14,129 nt of DNA, taken from NCBI GenBank assembly GCA_903862805.1, contig CAIOZP010000539.1, positions 1-14,129 on the forward strand, written 5' to 3'. How positions within the stretch are numbered: the stretch's first letter is position 1; the number at the start of each line of letters is the position of its first letter. Below, in pieces: positions 1-7,283 of this stretch. Source of the stretch: an uncultured Fibrobacterota bacterium. Its GTDB lineage: Bacteria; Fibrobacterota; Chitinivibrionia; Chitinivibrionales; CAIOZP01. The position numbers were made by a program, and so were the translations under genes. The notes under the pieces are model-generated. The model was not told where the DNA came from, did no database searches, and saw nothing but the letters and a program-made list of their open reading frames with translations.

Positions 1-2
1 AT

Positions 3-425
3 GATGGTCTTCTCGAACTCGCCCATTCCATAAATCTCAAGCGCAACCAGCTTCGCCAGTATGTGCGGCTCGACTACAACGGGCTGCTTAAACTCCGACT
101 TATTTCAACTGCAAGCGATTCGACAAGCTCTGTGCGGCGTGGTGAAATCATCGAATGCAAGTTCAGCGATATAAGCGGCGGTGGGTGCAGCTTTGTTTCA
201 GAACGGCAGCTCCGTCCTGGTGATATTGTTTCACTTACCTTTGCCCTCCGAGACAACAATTTCGCCGGAGTGGCCGGTAAAATTTTGCGCACATCACTCC
301 ACGATTCCGTGTCAAAAACCCTGTACCGACATCACGTGCAGTTTGCCGATCTTGATCAGCGCCGCCGAGATGCGATTGTACACTATGTCTTTGAAAAGCA
401 ACGCCAACAGAATCAGGTTCGTTGA
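3..425 (+). CDS. PilZ-domain c-di-GMP receptor, C-terminal part (5' end outside window)
   Basis: The reading frame is open from the window edge (phase 3) to the TGA at 423-425, so the gene starts upstream; the GTG at 63 is internal and not a likely start, because the key PilZ motif lies just before it. The visible 140 residues are essentially one PilZ domain. An RQYVR (RxxxR) motif lies at 54-68 and is followed about 40 residues later by DISGGG (D-x-S-x-x-G). These are the two motifs that bind cyclic di-GMP. The rest fits the PilZ beta-barrel: a G-D-I-V-S-L strand, then a V-A-G-K-I-L-R strand, and a C-terminal helix ending in YVFEKQRQQ. In YcgR-like proteins such a domain follows a YcgR-N domain, which could lie outside the window. 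PilZ proteins link c-di-GMP to motility, pili or exopolysaccharide; the nearby pilus and EPS genes fit this, but the target is not shown. The last bases overlap rlmH (TTGA), implying translational coupling. Confidence 0.85.
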   Translation, partial: DGLLELAHSINLKRNQLRQYVRLDYNGLLKLRLISTASDSTSSVRRGEIIECKFSDISGGGCSFVSERQLRPGDIVSLTFALRDNNFAGVAGKILRTSLHDSVSKTLYRHHVQFADLDQRRRDAIVHYVFEKQRQQNQVR

Positions 426-895
426 TATTGGCGGCAAGTGTAAGAATAACCGGCTTTGGAAACAGACGGGATCTTCTCGATGATGGCATCTCGCGATACG
501 TCAAGCTGATGTCGCCGTGGGCCGATCTGATTTTTGATTTTCACAAACCGCTTTCAGCTGCATCTGCATCGGTGGAAGACCAGCTTGCACGTGAAGAAAA
601 AATTCTCCTCGCCTCGATCCCAGAACGTAGTCATACCGCAACATTATGGGAAGGCGGGAAGCTCATGGACAGCCGCGCGTTCGCATCTTGGATAGGCGAG
701 CGAATGCGCGACGGACGGATGCCGGTGTTCGTGGTCGGCAGCGCACAGGGAATTTCCTCATCATTTAGGAACAAAAGTGATTCGGTCATTTCGCTTTCCC
801 CTATGACAATGCCGTACAAGATCTGCCTACAGGTTCTTACAGAGCAGATTTATCGGGCATTTACTATTTTGAACGGACATCCTTACCATAAGTGA
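422..895 (+). CDS. rlmH: 23S rRNA (pseudouridine-1915-N3)-methyltransferase RlmH, divergent
   Basis: RlmH is a small SPOUT-class methyltransferase that uses S-adenosylmethionine to methylate pseudouridine 1915 in helix 69 of 23S rRNA, acting on assembled 70S ribosomes. The 157-residue product matches the usual length (about 155). The C-terminal signature is clear: SLSPMTMPY at 124-132, then TEQIYRAFTILNGHPYHK to the end, where the family has LxLPH, E-x-(I/L)-YRA and the terminal HPYH(R/K). The N-terminal half is weakly conserved, as is normal. Two positions are odd. The cofactor-loop motif, usually GGP(E/D)G, reads GSAQG at 106-110, and the family LPH reads MPY at 130-132. The chosen start is TTG at 422, which overlaps the stop of the upstream PilZ gene by four bases; a second TTG at 428 is possible. 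No strong Shine-Dalgarno sequence is visible, consistent with coupled translation. Confidence 0.85.
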   Translation: MILAASVRITGFGNRRDLLDDGISRYVKLMSPWADLIFDFHKPLSAASASVEDQLAREEKILLASIPERSHTATLWEGGKLMDSRAFASWIGERMRDGRMPVFVVGSAQGISSSFRNKSDSVISLSPMTMPYKICLQVLTEQIYRAFTILNGHPYHK

Positions 896-910
896 TGCGA
901 AAGGAAAACA

Positions 911-1333
911 TTGAGAATGTCAACTTGGCCTGAGGCTTTTGTTTTGAACCGCCGAGGCGGAATGAAGCTTCAGATAATCTATGTGCTGGTGACTTTCAGC
1001 GTTGTCGGGTTGTCCGTAATGTCGCTTCTCAACATACAGCGGGAAAAGGTTCATCAAAATCATCGTACTGCCGTCGAACTTTCTGATCAGGCTCTTCAGC
1101 TTGTTTTGGAGTCGAATGCTTCGGTAGTCCATGAAAATCCGACTGAATTCAAAGGTGTTCCTAAAACTGCGGCAGCAGTGGGCAACGGCTGGTACGAAGC
1201 TGTCGCATCTGTCAAGTCAACTGACTCATTTGTTACAATTCATGTCACCGCGACAGGTGGATGCGGCTCGGAGCTTGCTTCGCAGGAAAAAACCGTGATG
1301 CTGCACAAATCAGTTGGCGGTTGGGTACCTTGA
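911..1333 (+). CDS. Small membrane-anchored protein with PilX/GspK-like minor-pilin N-terminus
   Basis: I do not recognise a named family over the whole 140 residues. A short hydrophilic leader ends in NRRGG (residues 13-17). A hydrophobic helix of about 22 residues follows (about 19-40), then a charged helical stretch with A-x(5)-QALQLVLE, then a globular C-terminal part. Basic leader, Gly, hydrophobic helix and helical spine is the layout of type IV prepilins. The Glu normally found at mature position 5 is missing, as happens in the tip pseudopilins of the GspK/PilX type. The C-terminal part contains CGS and several beta-like segments (WYEAVASVKS, FVTIHVTATGG). The start could be TTG 911 (AAGGA at 901-905, 5-base spacing) or ATG 917 (11-base spacing). 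The gene lies 15 bases after rlmH and upstream of the pilM operon, which supports a pilus role but does not prove it. A plain signal-anchor protein of unknown function is the alternative. Confidence 0.6.
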   Translation: MRMSTWPEAFVLNRRGGMKLQIIYVLVTFSVVGLSVMSLLNIQREKVHQNHRTAVELSDQALQLVLESNASVVHENPTEFKGVPKTAAAVGNGWYEAVASVKSTDSFVTIHVTATGGCGSELASQEKTVMLHKSVGGWVP

Positions 1334-1600
1334 TTATGATAACGGGCCCTGTAGCGGGCGGGTGCATGTGCAGGATCGCGGGCGGTTTTTCAGCAGGAAA
1401 AACAATATCTTGTGCATACTCGATCCACTATATGGTATCTGAGATTTTTCTTTACATTTTTCTTCAATTCAGGTTGACAAACCGTTGCGAGTTAGGTAGT
1501 TATTACAAGAGTAAGGCCTTTCGAGGCGGCTCATTGGGGCTGTGATTTGGAGTTGTGTCATTTGGCTAACTGCAGAAAACAACGGAATTAGTAGGCGATA
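1334..1600 (+). other. Non-coding gap before pilM
   Basis: This 267-base stretch holds no convincing gene. The first part is GC-rich and contains GCGGGCGG twice (1354-1361 and 1378-1385), the second copy followed by five T. No proper inverted stem could be paired with it, so I do not call a terminator. The middle (about 1440-1470) is T-rich, and a TTGACA hexamer lies at 1474-1479. A long untranslated leader for pilM is possible. Confidence 0.5.
1474..1503 (+). promoter_or_regulatory. Possible sigma-70 promoter for the pilMNOPQ operon
   Basis: A perfect TTGACA is present at 1474-1479, downstream of a T-rich tract (1445-1465) that could act as an UP-like or flexible element. The matching -10 box is weak: the region 1497-1503 reads TAGTTAT, with only partial agreement to TATAAT at 17-18 bases spacing. 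It is the best candidate before pilM. It would give a leader of about 90 bases. Confidence 0.3.
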
Positions 1601-2659
1601 ATGAATTTCATCAGGAAAGACAACGCGACAGTCGGACTGGACATCGGCAGCCATTCGGTAAAGCTGGTGAAGCTTCGTCACGGTCGGAGCGGCGGCCACT
1701 TTCTTGAAGCAATGGGGAAATGGGATCTCAAGCCTGGTACTGTCGAAAACGGCGAGATCAAAAACAAGGACGCATTACGCGAAGCGCTTACGACGCTTGT
1801 GCAGCAGTGTGATCCATCCATTGTCGATGTTGTGATTTCGATGTCGGGCAATGCGATGCTTTCCGAGAAATTCACTTTCAACGTCGATCCTCACGACAAC
1901 CCAGAAGAAACGATCCTGTGGGAAGCCAGCCAACGTAGCCCGTTCGATGTCGACGACATTACGCTCGACTATAAAATCCTCCACGAATTCCCTGAAAAGA
2001 ATCAGATCGAGGTTCTGCTCATTGCGGCAAAAAACCAGATCATGCAAGGTTATATTGATCTCGTTTACGAAGCGGGTCTGCGGCCGGTGATCGTCGATGT
2101 TGAAACATTTGCGATATACAACTGCTACGCTCTTGAAAACGAAGCCGAGACCGATAACGAAGGTGTCGTGGCACTTCTCAACGTAGGCCACAATCACACA
2201 AATATTACGTTCGTCAAAGACGGCCTCTACCACTCGACGCGTGATATTGCAACGGCCGGATCCTTCTTCGCCAAGACCATTTCCCGCCAGCTTAATATTC
2301 CCGACGATAATGCCGCAGAACTACTTCGCGGTCGTGGTGATGTAGCAGACAAAGAACTGCTTTCGCGTGCCCTCGAATTTTCAGCCGAGGAACTTTCCAC
2401 CGGAATAGATCTCGCCTTCTCGTATTTCCGCAGCACAGAAAAAAGCGACAAAATCGACCGCATGGTCCTGTCCGGCGGCGGGGCATACCTCGCAGGGTTA
2501 ACGAAGGTTCTTGCCGAGCGTCACAATACAAACGTGAGAATCAGTAACCCTTTGGCCCATATCGAATACGATCCGGGGCTTTTCAGAGGAGTCGACACCA
2601 GAACAGTGTCCGCCTTCACAACGATAGCCGTAGGGCTTGCGATGAGGAAGGTTGACTGA
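1601..2659 (+). CDS. pilM: Type IV pilus assembly actin-like ATPase PilM
   Basis: PilM is a cytoplasmic actin/FtsA-fold ATPase that binds the N-terminal tail of PilN and links the pilus motor to the PilN-PilO-PilP alignment complex. The 352-residue length is normal. The phosphate-1 loop is VGLDIGSHSVKLVKL (residues 11-25). The adenosine motif LSGGGAYLAGL starts at residue 290. The phosphate-2 region reads LLNVGHNHTNI (about 192-202); family members usually carry D-x-G here, so the Asp is replaced by Asn194. The sequence ends in a conserved-looking AVGLAMRK helix, as in other PilM proteins. The start is ATG 1601 with a weak AGG upstream; an N-terminus just before the phosphate-1 loop is typical. 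Its stop overlaps pilN by one base (TGATG), so it leads a compact five-gene operon. Confidence 0.95.
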   Translation: MNFIRKDNATVGLDIGSHSVKLVKLRHGRSGGHFLEAMGKWDLKPGTVENGEIKNKDALREALTTLVQQCDPSIVDVVISMSGNAMLSEKFTFNVDPHDNPEETILWEASQRSPFDVDDITLDYKILHEFPEKNQIEVLLIAAKNQIMQGYIDLVYEAGLRPVIVDVETFAIYNCYALENEAETDNEGVVALLNVGHNHTNITFVKDGLYHSTRDIATAGSFFAKTISRQLNIPDDNAAELLRGRGDVADKELLSRALEFSAEELSTGIDLAFSYFRSTEKSDKIDRMVLSGGGAYLAGLTKVLAERHNTNVRISNPLAHIEYDPGLFRGVDTRTVSAFTTIAVGLAMRKVD

Positions 2660-3276
2660 TGATTGAAAAAATTGAAATCAACCTGCTTCCGGCAGAATAT
2701 CGCATTCATACGAAACATGCGGTGATACTCGAAAGCGTGATCCTTTTCCCGCTGATGGCGGTATTGGTAGTGGTTCTGTTCTTTGGAATCTGGTCAGTTT
2801 CTCTTACTACCAGCCTTGCGATCGACCGGCAGAAACTTACGATTGTCGACCGCAGCATTCAGGAGAATAAACACATCCTCGACGAAATTAATGCGTTGAA
2901 ATCGCAGAAAGCTCTCGTTCAGAAAAAGATCGATGCTTTGCAGAAAATTTCCGTCAGTCGCGGCAAATGGGTTAGGCTTCAGGAAGTACTTTGCCAAAGA
3001 CTGCCCGAATCCACGTGGCTCGAGAGCGTCGAAGAATCCAATGACACGCTCCAAAGCGACACCTTGCATATTGAAGGCAAAACATTCGCCTTCCCCGAAG
3101 TCGCTACGTATATGTCAAGACTTTCGGAAAGTGAATACTTTACAAATGTCGAATTGAAAACAATCGACCAGATAGGTGCCACCGACGGCATCTTCAAATT
3201 CAAGCTCGACTGTCGCTTAAGTTCCGAGTTGAAACCGCTGCCTGCTCAGCCTGTTGCAACGGCTGCGAAAAAATGA
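2659..3276 (+). CDS. pilN: Type IV pilus inner-membrane protein PilN
   Basis: PilN is a bitopic inner-membrane protein whose short cytoplasmic tail docks on PilM and whose periplasmic part pairs with PilO. The tail begins MIEKIEINLLPAEYR; the INLLP element (residues 7-11) is the known PilM-binding signature. One transmembrane helix spans about residues 22-50. It is followed by a coiled coil (about 55-95, rich in K, Q, E, L and I) and a compact ferredoxin-like domain with LPESTWLESVE and a segment around FKFKLDCRLS near the end. The length of 205 residues is usual. A strong Shine-Dalgarno GAGGAAGG at 2644-2651 lies inside the end of pilM, 7 bases before the ATG, and the genes overlap by one base. 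The C-terminal tail of about 15 residues is alanine- and proline-rich and probably disordered. Confidence 0.92.
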   Translation: MIEKIEINLLPAEYRIHTKHAVILESVILFPLMAVLVVVLFFGIWSVSLTTSLAIDRQKLTIVDRSIQENKHILDEINALKSQKALVQKKIDALQKISVSRGKWVRLQEVLCQRLPESTWLESVEESNDTLQSDTLHIEGKTFAFPEVATYMSRLSESEYFTNVELKTIDQIGATDGIFKFKLDCRLSSELKPLPAQPVATAAKK

Positions 3277-3285
3277 GGTTTTGAA

Positions 3286-3882
3286 ATGAAAGCACCAACT
3301 GTAGATTTCAAAAACCCAAAGGTTCAGATCGCCGCGATGATTGTCATGCTCGGTGGACTCATCGGCTTTATCTGGTATTCCAACTACATTGTGCCGACAT
3401 CAACCGAAGCCGCGACCGTGTCCGAAAAACTCAAAAAAGATCAGGCGGAACTTGCGAGCATTCAGGCAATGCGTCCGCAGCTTACAAAGCTTCACAACGA
3501 TGTTGACCGGCTTGGCGTCATGCTTGATTCGCTTAAATCGATTTTCCCTGATAGTAAGGAAGTTCCGAAGCTGATCAGGGAAATCACGAGAATGTCCAAG
3601 GAATCTGGCATTTTTACAACACGCTTTGCACCTGACAAAGACGTTGTGCGCGAGTATTACATCGAAAACAATTATCAGGTAAATGTGATCGGCGGATACC
3701 ATCAGGTGGCGACGTTCTTCAGCTATCTGGCAAATATCGATCTCGTGATTAATCTGTCGGGAATGAAGATTCATACGAGTCCGGTAATTGCCACTTCGAT
3801 TCAGGATTATGAAAAGCACGGCGGAACGATCCAGTCCGTGATGGCCACGTTTCAGCTGACAACGTTTTCGTCCAAGAAGTAG
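3286..3882 (+). CDS. pilO: Type IV pilus inner-membrane protein PilO
   Basis: PilO forms heterodimers with PilN in the periplasm and contacts PilP. The 198-residue product has a short cytoplasmic tail, one transmembrane helix (about residues 13-36), a coiled coil (about 42-85) and a periplasmic ferredoxin-like fold. Within that fold the helix PKLIREITRMSKESGI and the strand/helix GGYHQVATFFSYLANIDLVI are the recognisable PilO elements: in family members a G-x-Y-H/F segment precedes the helix that packs in the dimer. A TGAGG sequence overlapping the pilN stop serves as ribosome binding site, with the start 9 bases after the pilN stop. Length, order and topology are all usual. Confidence 0.92.
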   Translation: MKAPTVDFKNPKVQIAAMIVMLGGLIGFIWYSNYIVPTSTEAATVSEKLKKDQAELASIQAMRPQLTKLHNDVDRLGVMLDSLKSIFPDSKEVPKLIREITRMSKESGIFTTRFAPDKDVVREYYIENNYQVNVIGGYHQVATFFSYLANIDLVINLSGMKIHTSPVIATSIQDYEKHGGTIQSVMATFQLTTFSSKK

Positions 3883-3891
3883 GTCTCTGAG

Positions 3892-5676
3892 ATGCTATCA
3901 AGAAAATGGATGATTTTTGCGGCCGCTGTCAGTTGCGTATCTGTTGCCAGTGCGACGCCTTCAATTGTGTCCGGCATTTCCGTTAGTGCGGAATCGCGTG
4001 GACTGATATTATCGCTGTCGGTTGAAGGTTCAGGTGAATCATTCTCCTACAAGCTCGCGCCGGTCGGAAAGTCAACCGTTGTAAAAATAAGTGGTAAAGG
4101 AATAGTCTGCCAGCTCGACAAAAACTCATTCGGTGAATTCGCTCCGGTTTCGCCGGTTTCTGCAATCAGCGTTCACAGCGATGCCGCTTCGACCTTGATA
4201 GATGTCACGGTAAAAGGAATCCTTTCTCCTTCCGATGTCTCAATAAAAAAGCTTTCCGGAAAAGTTGCATTCCTGCTTTCGAGAACTCCGCATCAGGAAT
4301 ATTCGTGGAATTATTCCCGCAGAGTCGGCTCCGAACCTGTGTCGCTTACTTCGGTAAAGCCGTCAACGGTTAAGTCGATGACTAATGCCGGCGGTTTCAA
4401 CCCGGACTCAAAGTTGCCTCCGGTTTCAGCTGCGAAACAATCTGCAAAATCCGACCGCTCAGTGCCGACCAAGGTTGTCACGTCCGCCGCGAAGCTTACA
4501 GAAGAACCGAAGAAAAGCGCCGCAGTACAGGCACCGGCTCCTTTGGCGAAACCGGCAAACAAGCCAGAGCCATCGCCAATACTGGATAAACCGGTTCCTG
4601 CAGTAATTTCCGGGTTCAAGATTCTCAAGCGCGGAGATGTGGAAGTGCTAACGATTTCCGCTGACCGTTATGTTCCGGTTTCTGCATCTGTCGGCAAAGG
4701 GTTTATTTCAGCGGTATTCGAGAACGCTGTTCCAAGTGTTCCATCCAACGCAATGCATTCTCTTCACGACAAAATTTTTGGTAGCCCTGTTTTCAGCACA
4801 AGGGTTGACAAAAAGGGAACCCGAATAGTTACGGTGAAGATCCCTGTAAATCCTTCCGTCAAATCCCACCCAGTGATCATTTCCGGCCCGGGCATATTGT
4901 CTGCCTATGCAACAGTTCCGGATACGGCAGGGCTTTCGGTCTGGACCAGCGGTGGACTTTCCCTCTCGTTCCACTTTGAACAGCTGAAAAATCCGGCGCA
5001 GACTACTGCATCTAAACTTGCCATTGCTTCGCCGAGTATGATAGTTGATCGAGACAATGTGAATGTTCGCTCGAAACCTGAAACCGGTTTGATATGCAAA
5101 ACGGTAGGGCATGGAACTCATGTCTTGATCAACAGTGTGCAGAACGGCTGGTCGGAAGTGAAGTTCGACGATGGTGTAACTGGATGGGTTAAAAGCTCAA
5201 TGCTGTCTCCGGCACCTGTCTCTTCTGTCGCAACCGAACTTGCGCCCGGGGCAACTCGCACGGTGTCCATGTCTTCCGGTTCCATACCAAAACCGGCGGT
5301 CGATTCAGTTTTATTAAAGGACACGGTGAATCTTGAAAGTGACTCTGCGCTCAAAAAAGGTACGCATGCCAAAGTCTACACCGAGTACGGAAGAGATCCT
5401 TTCCTTCCAATCGACCAGTGCGAATTTCTTCAGTCGAATCTGCCTTCTGTCGAAAAGCTGACCTTGGTCGGAATATTGTACGATAACGCCGACCGCATCG
5501 CTTTATTTGAAGATAAAGCTGCTAACGGGGAGCCGTTTGCGATGCGTGAAAACGCACCGGTCAAAGACGGTAATCTTGTAAAGATCAAAAAGAACAGTGT
5601 AGTCTTTCTGTTGAATGAAGCCGGGTTCTCCCGGACTTTTGAACTGGAACTGCAAAACGGAGTAGAAGCAAAGTGA
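3892..5676 (+). CDS. pilP: PilP-like secretin-docking protein fused to AMIN-like and SH3 domains
   Basis: Ordinary PilP is a lipoprotein of about 170-200 residues; this protein has 594. From the N-terminus: a signal peptide (about 1-21, ending ASA) with no lipobox Cys; a first AMIN-like beta domain (about 25-133); a Pro/Ala/Lys-rich linker (about 150-235); a second AMIN-like region (from 238 to about 365); a bacterial SH3 domain (about 383-442, with NVNVRSKP, a GW-x-EV-x-F turn and GWVKSSML); a second linker; and a C-terminal PilP domain (from 496). The PilP domain shows YTEYGRDPFLP, then LTLVGILY and EDKAANGEPFAM, which correspond to the family's RDPF, L-x-L-x-G and (p)dG-x-x-x-x-v segments. 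PilP bridges PilN/PilO to the secretin. AMIN and SH3 domains usually bind peptidoglycan, so this protein probably anchors the complex to the wall. It sits directly before pilQ and overlaps it by four bases (GTGA). Confidence 0.85.
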   Translation: MLSRKWMIFAAAVSCVSVASATPSIVSGISVSAESRGLILSLSVEGSGESFSYKLAPVGKSTVVKISGKGIVCQLDKNSFGEFAPVSPVSAISVHSDAASTLIDVTVKGILSPSDVSIKKLSGKVAFLLSRTPHQEYSWNYSRRVGSEPVSLTSVKPSTVKSMTNAGGFNPDSKLPPVSAAKQSAKSDRSVPTKVVTSAAKLTEEPKKSAAVQAPAPLAKPANKPEPSPILDKPVPAVISGFKILKRGDVEVLTISADRYVPVSASVGKGFISAVFENAVPSVPSNAMHSLHDKIFGSPVFSTRVDKKGTRIVTVKIPVNPSVKSHPVIISGPGILSAYATVPDTAGLSVWTSGGLSLSFHFEQLKNPAQTTASKLAIASPSMIVDRDNVNVRSKPETGLICKTVGHGTHVLINSVQNGWSEVKFDDGVTGWVKSSMLSPAPVSSVATELAPGATRTVSMSSGSIPKPAVDSVLLKDTVNLESDSALKKGTHAKVYTEYGRDPFLPIDQCEFLQSNLPSVEKLTLVGILYDNADRIALFEDKAANGEPFAMRENAPVKDGNLVKIKKNSVVFLLNEAGFSRTFELELQNGVEAK

Positions 5677-7064
5677 ACTCAAAATTATTCTCCGCCACAG
5701 TCCGAATTGCCGTCGCCGTCGGGGCGTTGGTATGTCTTTCGACCGTCGGGCAGGCTCAGGACGGAGAACGTTCCTACTCCCAATGGACATGGAATGACGC
5801 TTCGCTTCGTTCGGTGTTCGACCAGTTGTCGAAGGTCGGCGGTACCGACATCGTTCTTGATCCTGGAGTGCATGGAACAATTACTCTCTCCGTCACCGAC
5901 AAGACTTGGAAAGATGTATTCAATATTGTCTGCCGCATGAACCAACTCGAAGCGACAAGCGAGAAGAATTACATCTACGTGATGACGACTGCCGATTTTC
6001 AGGCCCAGCTTGACAGAAAGCTGAATCAGGAATCGGGTCTCGCCGACCGCGCGGAGCTTGAAAGAGAAATAATAAAACTGAGCAACGCCATTGCTTCCGA
6101 GATGGAAAAACCAGTGCATGATCTGTTATCGAAACGTGGACAGATTACCGTTGTTGAAAGAAATAATTCCATTATTGTTTATGACACGAAAGACAATATC
6201 GCAAAGATCAAAGCACTTGTCAGACGGCTTGATGTCGAGGTCGAGCAGATCAACATCAGCGCAAAGATCATCGAGATCGGTTCAGGGATGCAGAACGACA
6301 TGGGAATCCAGTGGTCTGTATTCGGAAATGGCAATCAGGTTACTGCTTCTGCCCAGCATCTTCCGGCCGTTGCTCCGGTTGCTGGAGCCGCAGCAACTCC
6401 GACAGGCGTTATATCTTCTGCACTTGAAAAAGCGACATTCGGCATAATTAATCCTCAAAGGCTTGATGTCACCCTCGAATACCTGCTGTCAAATTCGAAA
6501 AACAGGGTTGTGGCACAACCACAGATCACAACTGTTGATAATAAGCAGGCTCGTATTCACACCGGTGAACAGGTTCCCGTGACGTATCAAGACGAAGCAA
6601 AAAACACTATCGTGAAAATGATTGATGCAGGTACCGAATTGCTTGTCGTTCCACATATCACGAGCGAGGGCCGAATTATGCTTGAACTGACGCCGGTCAA
6701 GCGTTCGTGGTCGTATTCCAGCAATGGGCAGCCGATAATCAATGATCAGAGTGCATATACGAATGTGGTTGTGAATGACGGCGAAACAGTGGTCATCGGC
6801 GGCTTGACATCCAACGAAGAACAGACATCCGAAGGCGGGATACCGATTCTTAAAGATATACCGATTCTTGGAGCTCTGTTCAAAAAATCTTCAAAGAAGA
6901 ATACCAAAGATGATCTGATAATTTTTGTGACTCCGCATATTGTAAAAAGAAATATTTCCGAAAAATTGCCTGATGACACTGTTCATCCGGCAGCAGCTAC
7001 GGTAGGCGCGGTTGTAAAGCCGGTGCCGGCGGACACAACAACACCGGCAAAAGTTGGGATGTGA
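5673..7064 (+). CDS. pilQ: Type IV pilus secretin PilQ, short form
   Basis: PilQ forms the multimeric outer-membrane pore through which the pilus exits. This version has 463 residues, well below the 600-750 common in Proteobacteria. Order: signal peptide (1-29, ending GQA); an STN/N0-type domain (about 36-106); a helical linker (about 112-140); an N1/KH-type domain (about 140-188) ending KIKALVRRLDV; and the secretin core (about 192-427). The core carries the strand INISAKIIEIG, RVVAQPQITTVDNKQARIHTGEQVPV, VVVNDGETVVIGGL (366-378), VPxL-like PILKDIPILGALF (391-403), and LIIFVTPHIV (415-424), all secretin hallmarks. A Pro/Ala/Thr-rich tail ends the protein. AMIN domains normally found at the N-terminus are missing; similar domains occur in the upstream PilP-like protein. 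The start is GTG 5673, which overlaps the previous stop and places the signal peptide correctly. Confidence 0.95.
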   Translation: MNSKLFSATVRIAVAVGALVCLSTVGQAQDGERSYSQWTWNDASLRSVFDQLSKVGGTDIVLDPGVHGTITLSVTDKTWKDVFNIVCRMNQLEATSEKNYIYVMTTADFQAQLDRKLNQESGLADRAELEREIIKLSNAIASEMEKPVHDLLSKRGQITVVERNNSIIVYDTKDNIAKIKALVRRLDVEVEQINISAKIIEIGSGMQNDMGIQWSVFGNGNQVTASAQHLPAVAPVAGAAATPTGVISSALEKATFGIINPQRLDVTLEYLLSNSKNRVVAQPQITTVDNKQARIHTGEQVPVTYQDEAKNTIVKMIDAGTELLVVPHITSEGRIMLELTPVKRSWSYSSNGQPIINDQSAYTNVVVNDGETVVIGGLTSNEEQTSEGGIPILKDIPILGALFKKSSKKNTKDDLIIFVTPHIVKRNISEKLPDDTVHPAAATVGAVVKPVPADTTTPAKVGM

Positions 7065-7094
7065 TTTCTTCGCATGTTTGACATCAGCAACCGG

Positions 7095-7120
7095 GGCTGC
7101 CCAATGGCGGCCTTTTTATT
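7095..7120 (+). terminator. Rho-independent terminator after pilQ
   Basis: GGCTGCC (7095-7101) and GGCGGCC (7106-7112) pair over seven positions (one G-T wobble) around a CAAT loop. Five T follow at 7113-7117, then ATT. This is a textbook intrinsic terminator 31 bases after the pilQ stop, and it separates the pilus operon from the polysaccharide operon. Confidence 0.85.
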
Positions 7121-7141
7121 GTGGACGAAACAGATCAAAGT

Positions 7142-7163
7142 AGCTATCATAGGCAGCTATACT
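7142..7163 (+). promoter_or_regulatory. Possible promoter and operator-like repeat of the EPS operon
   Basis: TATACT at 7158-7163 matches TATAAT at five of six positions, but no good -35 box lies 16-18 bases upstream (7135-7140 reads TCAAAG). AGCTAT occurs twice here (7142-7147 and 7155-7160), with an imperfect GCTAT/ATAG inverted element between them. Weak -35 plus repeats would fit an activator-dependent promoter, but this rests on short matches only. The leader to the next start would be about 115 bases. The rest of the 219-base gap shows no gene. Confidence 0.3.
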
Positions 7164-7283
7164 TTGTAGATCGGAACATGGGTTACCGATTTTAGGCGGA
7201 AGTAAACAGGTACAGATTTTTCAAGGCTGTGCCGATATTTTCTGATGAGGGGCTTTCTGTAAAATTCAAGAACAGAAATAAAT

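Noticed and set aside
1261..1545. Plus-strand open frame of 94 codons spanning the end of the pilin-like gene and the gap before pilM
   Set aside because: It starts inside a supported gene, has no ribosome binding site, and its translation has no clear domain.
1334..1600. c-di-GMP riboswitch in the leader of the pilus operon
   Set aside because: The leader is long and the context is suggestive, but I could not find the conserved GEMM core or its paired stems.
1775..2233. Long minus-strand open frame of 152 codons inside pilM
   Set aside because: It is antisense to a strongly supported pilM; its translation shows no motif and no start signal, so it is a coding shadow.
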